From contig NC_092678.1 in assembly GCF_964355755.1 (NCBI RefSeq), positions 9,894,922-9,958,921 on the forward strand: DNA of 64,000 nucleotides, read 5' to 3'. This document shows, piece after piece, positions 25,801 through 38,300 of this stretch. Position 1 is the stretch's first letter; each line of letters starts with the position of its first letter. This stretch comes from Antedon mediterranea. Lineage: Eukaryota > Echinodermata > Crinoidea > Comatulida > Antedonidae. The translations under genes were made by a program, and so were the position numbers. Below the pieces are notes generated by a model. The model searched no databases, was not told where the DNA came from, and saw only the letters and a program-made list of their open reading frames with translations.

Positions 25801-28800
25801 TGTGATTTTAAGCACTTTGATGTTTTTGTGTAACCAAGTTTTTTCGGAAATCACAAAATGGTCTAAAACGTCTCAAAATGCGATTTGAAGCTTTTCTAAG
25901 CACTTTGGTGTTTTTATGTTAACAAGTTTTTTCGAAAATCACAAAATGGTCTAAAACGTCTCAAAATGCGATTGAAGGTATTCTGAGCACTTTGGTGTTT
26001 TTGTGTGAAAAGTTTTAACGAAATGCTCAAAATGGTCTAAAACGGTTCTAATGTGATTTTAAGCACTTTGATGTTTTTGTATAACCAAGTTTCATCGAAA
26101 TGCTCAAAATGATGTAAAACGTTTTTAAAACGATATTAAGCTATTTTGTGCTCTTTGATGTTTTTGTGTAACCAAGTTTTTTCGAAAATCACAAAATGGT
26201 CTAAAACGTCTCCAAATGCGATTTGAAGCTTTTCTAAGCACTTTGGTGTTTTTATGTTAACAAGTTTTTTCGAAAATCACAAAATGGTCTAAAACGTCTC
26301 AAAATGCGATTTGAAGGTATTCTGAGCACTTTGGTGTTTTTGTGTGAAAAGTTTTAACGAAATGCTCAAAATGGTCTAAAACGGTTTCTAATGTGATTTT
26401 AACCACTTTGATGTTTTTGTGTAACCAAGTTTTTTCGAAAATCACAAAATGGTCTAAAACGTCTCCAAATGCGATTTGAAGCTTTTCTAAGCACTTTGGT
26501 GTTTTTATGTTAACAAGTTTTTTCGAAAATCACAAAATGGTCTAAAACGTCTCAAATAGCGATTTGAAGCTATTCTGTACACTTTGATGTTTTGTGTGAA
26601 AAAAGTTTTGTCGAAATGCTCAAAATGGTCTAAAACGTTTTTAAAACGATATTAAGCTATTTTGTGCTCTTTGATGTTTTTGTGTAACCAAGTTTTATCG
26701 AAATGAACAAAATGGTCTAAAACGTCTCCAAATGCGATTTGAAGCTTTTCCAAGCACTTTGCTGTTTTTATGTTAACAAGTTTTTTCGAAAATCACAAAA
26801 TGGTCTAAAACATCTCCAAATGCGATTTGAAGATATTCTGAGCACTTTGGTGTTTTTATGTTAAAAAGTTTTTTCGAAAATCACAAAATGGTCTAGAACG
26901 TCTCCAAATGCGATTTGAAGCTCTTCTGTACACTTTGATGTTTTGTGTGAAAAAGTTTTGTCAAAATGCTCAAAATGGTCTAAAACGTTTTTAAAACGAT
27001 ATTAAGCTATTTTGTGCTCTTTGATGTTTTTGTATAACCAAGTTTTTTCGAAAATCACAAAATGGTCTAAAACGTCTCCAAATGCGATTTGAAAATATTC
27101 TGAGCACTTTGGTGTTTTTATGTTAAAAAGTTTTTTCGAAAATCACAAAATGGTCTAAAACGTCTCCAAATGCGATTTGAAGATATTCTGAGCACTTTGG
27201 TGTTTTTATGTTAAAAAGTTTTTTCGAAAATCACAAAATGGTCTAAAACGTCTCCAAATGCGATTTGAAGCTATTCTATACACTTTGATGTTTTGTGTTA
27301 AAAAGTTTTGTCGAAATGCTCAAAATGGTTTAAAACGTTTTTAAAACGATATTAAGCTATTTTGTGCTCTTTGATGTTTTTGTGTAACCAAGTTTCATCG
27401 AAATGAACAAAATGGTCTAAAACGTCTCCAAATGCGATTTGAAGCTTTTCCAAGCACTTTGCTGTTTTTATGTTAACAAGTTTTTTCGAAAATCACAAAA
27501 TTGTCTAAAACGTCTCAAAATGCGATTTGAAGGTATTCTGAGCACTTTGGTGTTTTTGTGTGAAAAGTTTTAACGAAAAGCTCAAAATGGTCTAAAACGG
27601 TTCTAATGTGATTTTAAGCACTTTGATGTTTTTGTACAACCAAGTTTCATCGAAATGCTCAAAATGGTCTAAAACGTTTTTAAAACGATATTAAGCTATT
27701 TTGTGCTCTTTGATGTTTTTGTGTAACCAAGTTTTTTCGAAAATCACAAAATGGTCTAAAACGTCTCCAAATGCGATTTGAAGCTTTTCTAAGCACTTTG
27801 GTGTTTTTATGTTAACAAGTTTTTTCGAAAATCACAAAATGGTCTAAAACGTCTCAAAATGCGATTTGAAGGTATTCTGAGCACTTTGGTGTTTTTGTGT
27901 GAAAAGTTTTAACGAAATGCTCAAAATGGTCTAAAACGGTTTCTAATGTGATTTTAACCACTTTGATGTTTTTGTGTAACCAAGTTTTTTCGAAAATCAC
28001 AAAATGGTCTAAAACGTCTCCAAATGCGATTTGAAGCTTTTCTAAGCACTTTGGTGTTTTTATGTTAACAAGTTTTTTCGAAAATCACAAAATGGTCTAA
28101 AACGTCTCCAAATGCGATTTGAAGATATTCTGAGCACTTTGGTGTTTTTCTGTTAAAAAGTAATTTCGAAAATCACAAAATGGTCTAAAACGTCTCCAAA
28201 TGCAATTTGAAGCTATTCTGTACACTTTGATGTTTTGTGTGAAAAAGTTTTGTCAAAATGCTCAAAATGGTCTAAAACGTTTTTAAAACGATATTAAGCT
28301 ATTTTGTGCTCTTTGATGTTTTTGTATAACCAAGTTTTTTCGAAAATCACAAAATGGTCTAAAACGTCTCCAAATGCGATTTGAAGCTTTTCTAAACACT
28401 TTGGTGTTTTTATGTTAACAAGTTTTTTCGAAAATCACAAAATGGTCTAAAACGTCTCCAAATCCGATTTGAAGCTATTCTGTACACTTTGATGTTTTGT
28501 GTGAAAAAGTTTTGTCGAAATGCTCAAAATGGTCTAAAACGTTTTTAAAACGATATTAAGCTATTTTGTGCTCTTTGATGTTTTTGTGTAACCAAGTTTC
28601 ATCGATATGAACAAAATGGTCTTAAACGTCTCAAAATGCGATTTGAAGGTATTCTGAGCACTTTGGTGTTTTTGGGTGAAAAGTTTTAACGAAATGCTCA
28701 AAATGGTCTAAAACGGTTTCTAATGTGATTTTAAGCACTTTGAAGTATTTGTAAAAACAAGTTTCATCGAAATGCACAAAATAGTCTAAAACGTCTCCAA

Positions 28801-29080
28801 ATGCGATTTGAAGCTTTTCTAAGCACTTTGGTGTTTTTATGTTAACAAGTTTTTTCGAAAATCACAAAATGGTCTAAAACGTCTCCAAATGCGATTTGAA
28901 GATATTCTGAGCACTTTGCTGTTTTTATGTTAACATGTTTTTTCGAAAATCACAAAATGGTCTAAAACGTCTCAAAATGCTATTTGAAGGTATTCTGAGC
29001 ACTTTGGTGTTTTTGTGTGAAAAGTTTTAACGAAATGCTCAAAATGGTCTAAAACGGTTCTAATGTGATTTTAAACACTT
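13815..29080. repeat. Higher-order repeat of 7,633 bp, two tandem copies
   Basis: Four independent markers give the same shift of 7,633: CTCCGAATGCG at 15581 and 23214, GAAGTATTTG at 21109 and 28742, the equivalent monomer at 16116 and 23749, and TTTTAAACAC at 21440 and 29073. Copy boundaries are near 13815, 21448 and 29081; about 140 bp of a third copy follows before the order changes. Only scattered substitutions separate the two copies by eye, which points to a recent duplication. Confidence 0.9.
15500..17960. repeat. 1,972-bp internal duplication in the 7.6-kb HOR
   Basis: A run of unusual monomers (TTTTATGCTC, CTCCGAATGCG, AATACCATATTAAGC, AACAAAGTTTTTTCG, CGACTCC) occurs at about 15511-16010 and again at about 17483-17990, a shift of 1,972. 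Both are carried in the second 7,633-bp copy (from about 23144 and 25116). A further copy lies at about 39230-39640. The duplication therefore predates the 7.6-kb doubling. Confidence 0.82.
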
Positions 29081-30214
29081 TGATGTTTTGTGTGAAAAAG
29101 TTTTGTCAAAATGCTCAAAATGGTCTAAAACGTTTTTAAAACGATATTAAGCTATTTTGTGCTCTTTGATGTTTTTGTATAACCAAGTTTTTTCGAAAAT
29201 CACAAAATGGTCTAAAACGTCTCCAAATGCGATTTGAAGATATTCTGAGCACTTTGGTGTTTTTATGTTAAAAAGTTTTTTCGAAAATCACAAAATGGTC
29301 TAAAACGTCTCCAAATGCGATTTGAAGATATTCTGAGCACTTTGGTGTTTTTATGTTAAAAAGTTTTTTCGAAAATCACAAAATGGTCTAAAACGTATCC
29401 AAATGCGATTTGAAGCTATTCTATACACTTTGATGTTTTGTGTTAAAAAGTTTTGTCGAAATGCTCAAAATGGTTTAAAACGTTTTTAAAACGATATTAA
29501 GCTATTTTGTGCTCTTTGATGTTTTTGTGTAACCAAGTTTCATCGAAATGAACAAAATGGTCTAAAACGTCTCCAAATGCGATTTGAAGCTTTTCCAAGC
29601 ACTTTGCTGTTTTTATGTTAACAAGTTTTTTCGAAAATCACAAAATTGTCTAAAACGTCTCAAAATGCGATTTGAAGGTATTCTGAGCACTTTGGTGTTT
29701 TTGTGTGAAAAGTTTTAACGAAAAGCTCAAAATGGTCTAAAACGGTTCTAATGTGATTTTAAGCACTTTGATGTTTTTGTACAACCAAGTTTCATCGAAA
29801 TGCTCAAAATGGTCTAAAACGTTTTTAAAACGATATTAAGCTATTTTGTGCTCTTTGATGTTTTTGTGTAACCAAGTTTTTTCGAAAATCACAAAATGGT
29901 CTAAAACGTCTCCAAATGCGATTTGAAGCTTTTCTAAACACTTTGGTGTTTTTATGTTAACAAGTTTTTTCGAAAATCACAAAATGGTCTAAAACGTCTC
30001 AAAATGCGATTTGAAGGTATTCTGAGCACTTTGGTGTTTTTGTGTGAAAAGTTTTAACGAAATGCTCAAAATGGTCTAAAACGGTTTCTAATGTGATTTT
30101 AACCACTTTGATGTTTTTGTGTAACCAAGTTCTTTTCGAAAATCACAAAATGGTCTAAAACGTCTCCAAATGCGATTTGAAGCTTTTCTAAGCACTTTGC
30201 TGTTTTTATGTTAA
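29081..30214. repeat. Satellite linker between the 7.6-kb and 2.6-kb HOR domains
   Basis: Ordinary monomers. The block is reproduced at the right edge of the window: 62330-64000 matches about 28539-30209 (shift 33,791), including the private variants TTAACATG (28931 and 62722) and CGTATCCAAATG (near 29396 and 63187). Confidence 0.8.
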
Positions 30215-33200
30215 AAAGTTTTTTCGAAAATCACAAAATGGTCTAAAACGTCTCCAAATGCGATTTGAAGATATTCTGAGCACTTTGGTGTTTTTATGTT
30301 AAAAAGTTTTTTCGAAAATCACAAAATGGTCTAAAACGTCTCCAAATGCGATTTGAAGATATTCTGAGCACTTTGGTGTTTTTATGTTAAAAAGTTTTTT
30401 CGAAAATCACAAAATGGTCTAAAACGTCTCCAAATGCGATTTGAAGCTATTCTGTACACTTTGATGTTTTGTGTGAAAAAGTTTTGTCGAAATGCTCAAA
30501 ATGGTCTAAAACGTTTTTAAAACGATATTAAGCTATTTTGTGCTCTTTGATGTTTTTGTGTAACCAAGTTTTATCGAAATGAACAAAATGGTCTAAAACG
30601 TCTCCAAATGCGATTTGAAGCTTTTCCAAGCACTTTGCTGTTTTTATGTTAACAAGCTTTTTCGAAAATCACAAAATGGTCTAAAACGTCTCCAAATGCG
30701 ATTTGAAGATATTCTGAGCACTTTGGTGTTTTTATGTTAAAAAGTTTTTTCGAAAATCACAAAATGGTCTAAAACGTCTCCAAATGCGATTTGAAGATAT
30801 TCTGAGCACTTTGGTGTTTTTATGTTAAAAAGTTTTTTCGAAAATCACAAAATGGTCTAAAACGTCTCCAAATGCGATTTGAAGCTATTCTGTACACTTT
30901 GATGTTTTGTGTGAAAAAGTTTTGTCGAAATGCTCAAAATGGTCTAAAACGTTTTTAAAACGATATTAAGCTATTTTGTGCTCTTTGATGTTTTTGTGTA
31001 ACCAAGTTTTATCGAAATGAACAAAATGGTCTAAAACGTCTCCAAATGCGATTTGAAGCTTTTCCAAGCACTTTGCTGTTTTTATGTTAACAAGTTTTTT
31101 CGAAAATCACAAAATGGTCTAAAACGTCTCAAAATGCGATTTAAAGGTATTCTGAGCACTTTGGTGTTTTTGTGTGAAAAGTTTTAACGAAATGCTCAAA
31201 ATTGTCTAAAACGGTTTCTAATGTGATTTTAAGCACTTTGATGTTTTTGTAAAACCAAGTTTCATCGAAATGAACAAAATGGTCTAAATTGTCTCCAAAT
31301 GCGATTTGAAGCTTTTCCAAGCACTTTGCTGTTTTTATGTTAACAAGCTTTTTCGAAAATCACAAAATGGTCTAAAACGTCTCCAAATGCGATTTGAAGA
31401 TATTCTGAGCACTTTGGTGTTTTTATGTTAAAAAGTTTTTTCGAAAATCACAAAATGGTCTAAAACGTCTCCAAATGCGATTTGAAGCTCTTCTGTACAC
31501 TTTGATGTTTTGTGTGAAAAAGTTTAGTCGAAATGCTCAAAATGGTCTAAAACGTTTTTAAAACGATATTAAGCTATTTTGTGCTCTTTGATGTTTTTGT
31601 GTAACCAAGTTTCATCGAAAATCACAAAATGGTCTAAAACGTCTCCAAATGCGATTTGAAGATATTCTGAGCACTTTGGTGTTTTTATGTTAACAAGTTT
31701 TTTCGAAAATCACAAAATGGTCTAAAACGTCTCCAAATGCGATTTGAAGATATTCTGAGCACTTTGGTGTTTTTATGTTAAAAAGTTTTTTCGAAAATCA
31801 CAAAATGGTCTAAAACGTCTCCAAATGCGATTTGAAGCTATTCTATACACTTTGATGTTTTGTGTTAAAAAGTTTTGTCGAAATGCTCAAAATGGTTTAA
31901 AACGTTTTTAAAACGATATTAAGCTATTTTGTGCTCTTTGATGTTTTTGTGTAACCAAGTTTCATCGAAATGAACAAAATGGTCTAAAACGTCTCCAAAT
32001 GCGATTTGAAGCTTTTCCAAGCACTTTGCTGTTTTTATGTTAACAAGTTTTTTCGAAAATCACAAAATTGTCTAAAACGTCTCAAAATGCGATTTGAAGG
32101 TATTCTGAGCACTTTGGTGTTTTTGTGTGAAAAGTTTTAACGAAAAGCTCAAAATGGTCTAAAACGGTTCAAATGTGATTTTAAGCACTTTGATGTTTTT
32201 GTACAACCAAGTTTCATCGAAATGCTCAAAATGGTCTAAAACGTTTTTAAAACGATATTAAGCTATTTTGTGCTCTTTGATGTTTTTGCGTTACCAAGTT
32301 TTTTCGAAAATCACAAAATGGTCTAAAACGTCTCCAAATGCGATTTGAAGCTTTTCTAAGCACTTTGGTGTTTTTATGTTAACAAGTTTTTTCGAAAATC
32401 ACAAAATGGTCTAAAACGTCTCAAAATGCGATTTGAAGGTATTCTGAGCACTTTGGTGTTTTTGTGTGAAAAGTTTTAACGAAATGCTCAAAATGGTCTA
32501 AAACGGTTTCTAATTTGATTTTAACCACTTTGATGTTTTTGTGTAACCAAGTTCTTTTCGAAAATCACAAAATGGTCTAAAACGTCTCCAAATGCGATTT
32601 GAAGCTTTTCTAAGCACTTTGGTGTTTTTATGTTAACAAGTTTTTTCGAAAATCACAAAATGGTCTAAAACGTCTCAAAATGCGATTTGAAGGTATTCTG
32701 AGCACTTTGGTGTTTTTGTGTGAAAAGTTTTAACGAAATGCTCAAAATGGTCTAAAACGGTTTCTAATGTTATTTTAACAACTTTGATGTTTTTGTGTAA
32801 CCAAGTTTTTTCGAAAATCACAAAATGGTCTAAAACGTCTCCAAATGCGATTTGAAGATATTCTGAGCACTTTGGTGTTTTTATGTTAAAAAGTTTTTTC
32901 GAAAATCACAAAATGGTCTAAAACGTCTCCAAATGCGATTTGAAGATATTCTGAGCACTTTGGTGTTTTTATGTTAAAAAGTTTTTTCGAAAATCACAAA
33001 ATGGTCTAAAACGTCTCCAAATGCGATTTGAAGCTATTCTGTACACTTTGATGTTTTGTGTGAAAAAGTTTTGTCGAAATGCTCAAAATGGTCTAAAACG
33101 TTTTTAAAACGATATTAAGCTATTTTGTGCTCTTTGATGTTTTTGTGTAACCAAGTTTTATCGAAATGAACAAAATGGTCTAAAACGTCTCCAAATGCGA

Positions 33201-35388
33201 TTTGAAGCTTTTCCAAGCACTTTGCTGTTTTTATGTTAACAAGCTTTTTCGAAAATCACAAAATGGTCTAAAACGTCTCCAAATGCGATTTGAAGATATT
33301 CTGAGCACTTTGGTGTTTTTATGTTAAAAAGTTTTTTCGAAAATCACAAAATGGTCTAAAACGTCTCCAAATGCGATTTGAAGATATTCTGAGCACTTTG
33401 GTGTTTTTATGTTAAAAAGTTTTTTCGAAAATCACAAAATGGTCTAAAACGTCTCCAAATGCGATTTGAAGCTATTCTGTACACTTTGATGTTTTGTGTG
33501 AAAAAGTTTTGTCGAAATGCTCAAAATGGTCTAAAACGTTTTTAAAACGATATTAAGCTATTTTGTGCTCTTTGATGTTTTTGTGTAACCAAGTTTTATC
33601 GAAATGAACAAAATGGTCTAAAACGTCTCCAAATGCGATTTGAAGCTTTTCCAAGCACTTTGCTGTTTTTATGTTAACAAGTTTTTTCGAAAATCACAAA
33701 ATGGTCTAAAACGTCTCAAAATGCGATTTAAAGGTATTCTGAGCACTTTGGTGTTTTTGTGTGAAAAGTTTTAACGAAATGCTCAAAATTGTCTAAAACG
33801 GTTTCTAATGTGATTTTAAGCACTTTGATGTTTTTGTAAAACCAAGTTTCATCGAAATGAACAAAATGGTCTAAATTGTCTCCAAATGCGATTTGAAGCT
33901 TTTCCAAGCACTTTGCTGTTTTTATGTTAACAAGCTTTTTCGAAAATCACAAAATGGTCTAAAACGTCTCCAAATGCGATTTGAAGATATTCTGAGCACT
34001 TTGGTGTTTTTATGTTAAAAAGTTTTTTCGAAAATCACAAAATGGTCTAAAACGTCTCCAAATGCGATTTGAAGCTCTTCTGTACACTTTGATGTTTTGT
34101 GTGAAAAAGTTTAGTCGAAATGCTCAAAATGGTCTAAAACGTTTTTAAAACGATATTAAGCTATTTTGTGCTCTTTGATGTTTTTGTGTAACCAAGTTTC
34201 ATCGAAAATCACAAAATGGTCTAAAACGTCTCCAAATGCGATTTGAAGATATTCTGAGCACTTTGGTGTTTTTATGTTAACAAGTTTTTTCGAAAATCAC
34301 AAAATGGTCTAAAACGTCTCCAAATGCGATTTGAAGATATTCTGAGCACTTTGGTGTTTTTATGTTAAAAAGTTTTTTCGAAAATCACAAAATGGTCTAA
34401 AACGTCTCCAAATGCGATTTGAAGCTATTCTATACACTTTGATGTTTTGTGTTAAAAAGTTTTGTCGAAATGCTCAAAATGGTTTAAAACGTTTTTAAAA
34501 CGATATTAAGCTATTTTGTGCTCTTTGATGTTTTTGTGTAACCAAGTTTCATCGAAATGAACAAAATGGTCTAAAACGTCTCCAAATGCGATTTGAAGCT
34601 TTTCCAAGCACTTTGCTGTTTTTATGTTAACAAGTTTTTTCGAAAATCACAAAATTGTCTAAAACGTCTCAAAATGCGATTTGAAGGTATTCTGAGCACT
34701 TTGGTGTTTTTGTGTGAAAAGTTTTAACGAAAAGCTCAAAATGGTCTAAAACGGTTCTAATGTGATTTTAAGCACTTTGATGTTTTTGTACAACCAAGTT
34801 TCATCGAAATGCTCAAAATGGTCTAAAACGTTTTTAAAACGATATTAAGCTATTTTGTGCTCTTTGATGTTTTTGCGTTACCAAGTTTTTTCGAAAATCA
34901 CAAAATGGTCTAAAACGTCTCCAAATGCGATTTGAAGCTTTTCTAAGCACTTTGGTGTTTTTATGTTAACAAGTTTTTTCGAAAATCACAAAATGGTCTA
35001 AAACGTCTCAAAATGCGATTTGAAGGTATTCTGAGCACTTTGGTGTTTTTGTGTGAAAAGTTTTAACGAAATGCTCAAAATGGTCTAAAACGGTTTCTAA
35101 TTTGATTTTAACCACTTTGATGTTTTTGTGTAACCAAGTTCTTTTCGAAAATCACAAAATGGTCTAAAACGTCTCCAAATGCGATTTGAAGCTTTTCTAA
35201 GCACTTTGGTGTTTTTATGTTAACAAGTTTTTTCGAAAATCACAAAATGGTCTAAAACGTCTCAAAATGCGATTTGAAGGTATTCTGAGCACTTTGGTGT
35301 TTTTGTGTGAAAAGTTTTAACGAAATGCTCAAAATGGTCTAAAACGGTTTCTAATGTTATTTTAACAACTTTGATGTTTTTGTGTAAC
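30215..35388. repeat. Higher-order repeat of 2,587 bp, two tandem copies
   Basis: The variants GTCTAAATTGTCTCC (31282 and 33869) and GCGTTACC (32288 and 34875) are each spaced by 2,587. The first copy starts near 30215, the second near 32802, and the register is lost near 35390, where a CTTTTCTAAGC monomer replaces the expected ATATTCTGAGC monomer. Part of the second copy reappears at 39.64-40.81 kb (shift 5,417). Confidence 0.87.
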
Positions 35389-38300
35389 CAAGTTTTTTCG
35401 AAAATCACAAAATGGTCTAAAACGTCTCCAAATGCGATTTGAAGCTTTTCTAAGCACTTTGGTGTTTTTATGTTAACAAGTTTTTTCGAAAATCACAAAA
35501 TGGTCTAAAACGTCTCCAAATGCGATTTGAAGATATTCTGAGCACTTTGGTGTTTTTCTGTTAAAAAGTATTTTCGAAAATCACAAAATGGTCTAAAACG
35601 TCTCCAAATGCAATTTGAAGCTATTCTGTACACTTTGATGTTTTGTGTGAAAAAGTTTTGTCAAAATGCTCAAAATGGTCTAAAACGTTTTTAAAACGAT
35701 ATTAAGCTATTTTGTGCTCTTTGATGTTTTTGTATAACCAAGTTTTTTCGAAAATCACAAAATGGTCTAAAACGTCTCCAAATGCGATTTGAAGCTTTTC
35801 TAAACACTTTGGTGTTTTTATGTTAACAAGTTTTTTCGAAAATCACAAAATGGTCTAAAACGTCTCCAAATCCGATTTGAAGCTATTCTGTACACTTTGA
35901 TGTTTTGTGTGAAAAAGTTTTGTCGAAATGCTCAAAATGGTCTAAAACGTTTTTAAAATGATATTAAGCTATTTTGTGCTCTTTGATGTTTTTGTGTAAC
36001 CAAGTTTCATCGATATGAACAAAATGGTCTAAAACGTCTCAAAATGCGATTTGAAGGTATTCTGAGCACTTTGGTGTTTTTGGGTGAAAAGTTTTAACGA
36101 AATGCTCAAAATGGTCTAAAACGGTTTCTAATGTGATTTTAAGCACTTTGAAGTATTTGTAAAAACAAGTTTCATCGAAATGCACAAAATAGTCTAAAAC
36201 GTCTCCAAATTCGATTTGAAGCTTTTCTAAGCACTTTGGTGTTTTTATGTTAACAAGTTTTTTCGAAAATCACAAAATGGTCTAAAACGTCTCCAAATGC
36301 GATTTGAAGATATTCTGAGCACTTTGGTGTTTTTATGTTAAAAAGTATTTTCGAAAATCACAAAATGGTCTAAAACGTCTCCAAATGCGATTTGAAGCTC
36401 TTCTGTACACTTTGATGTTTTGTGTGAAAAAGTTTAGTCGAAATGCTCAAAATGGTCTAAAACGTTTTTAAAACGATATTAAGCTATTTTGTGCTCTTTG
36501 ATGTTTTTGTGTAACCAAGTTTCATCGAAAATCACAAAATGGTCTAAAACGTCTCCAAATGCGATTTGAAGCTTTTCCAAGCACTTTGCTGTTTTTATGT
36601 TAACAAGTTTTTTCGAAAATCACAAAATGGTCTAAAACGTCTCAAAATACGATATTAAGCTGTTTCTAAAACGTCTCCAAATGCGATTTGAAGATATTCT
36701 GAGCACTTTGGTGTTTTTATGTTAAAAAGTTTTTTGGAAAATCACAAAATGGTCTAAAACGACTCCAAATGCGATTTGAAGCTATCCTGTACACTTTGAT
36801 GTTTTGTGTGAAAAAGTTTTGTCGAAATGCTCAAAATGATCTAAAACGTTTTTAAAACGATATTAAGCTATTTTGTGCTCTTTGATGTTTTTGTGTATCC
36901 AAGTTTCATCGAAATGAACAAAATGGTCTAAAACGTCTCCAAATGCGATTTGAAAGTATTCTGAGCACTTTGGTGTTTTTGTGTGAAAAGTTTTAACGAA
37001 ATGCTCAAAATGGTCTAAAACGGTTTCTAATGTGATTTTAACCACTTTGATGTTTTTGTGTAACCAAGTTCTTTTCGAAAATCACAAAATGGTCTAAAAC
37101 GTCTCAAAATGCGATTTGAAGCTTTTCTAAGCACTTTGGTGTTTTTATGTTAAAAAGTTTTTTCGAAAATCACAAAATGGTCTAAAACGTCTCCAAATGC
37201 GATTTGAAGCTTTTCCAAGCACTTTGCTGTTTTTATGTTAACAATTTTTTTCGAAAATCATAAAATGGTCTAAAACGTCTCAAAATGCGATTTGAAGGTA
37301 TTCTGAGCACTTTGGTGTTTTTGTGTGAAAAGTTTTAACGAAATGCTCAAAATGGTCTAAAACGGTTCTAATGTGATTTTAAGCACTTTGATGTTTTTGT
37401 ATAACCAAGTTTCATCGAAATGCACAAAATGGTCTAAAACGTCTCCAAATGCGATTTAAAGCTATTCTAGACACTTTGATGTTTTGTGTGAAAAATTTTC
37501 TCGAAATGCTCAAAATGGTCTAAAACGTTTTCCAATACCATATTAAGCTATTTTGTGCAATTTGATGTTTTTGTGTAACCAAGTTTTTTGAAATGCGATT
37601 TGAAGATATTCTGAGGACTTTGGTGTTTTTATGTTAAAAAGTTTTTTCGAAAATCACAAAATGGTCTAAAACGTCTCCAAATGCGATTTGAAGATATTCT
37701 GAGCACTTTGGTGTTTTTATGTTAAAAAGTTTTTTGGAAAATCACAAAATGGTCTAAAACGACTCCAAATGCGATTTGAAGCTATCCTGTACACTTTGAT
37801 GTTTTGTGTGAAAAAGTTTTGTCGAAATGCTCAAAATGATCTAAAACGTTTTTAAAACGATATTAAGCTATTTTGTGCTCTTTGATGTTTTTGTGTATCC
37901 AAGTTTCATCGAAATGAACAAAATGGTCTAAAACGTCTCCAAATGCGATTTGAAAGTATTCTGAGCACTTTGGTGTTTTTGTGTGAAAAGTTTTAACGAA
38001 ATGCTCAAAATGGTCTAAAACGGTTTCTAATGTGATTTTAACCACTTTGATGTTTTTGTGTAACCAAGTTCTTTTCGAAAATCACAAAATGGTCTAAAAC
38101 GTCTCCAAATGCGATTTGAAGCTTTTCTAAGCACTTTGGTGTTTTTATGTTAAAAAGTTTTTTCGAAAATCACAAAATGGTCTAAAACGTCTCCAAATGC
38201 GATTTGAAGCTCTTCTGTACACTTTGATGTTTTGTGTGAAAAAGTTTTGTCGAAATGCTCAAAATGGTCTAAAACGTTTTTAAATACGATATTAAGCTGT

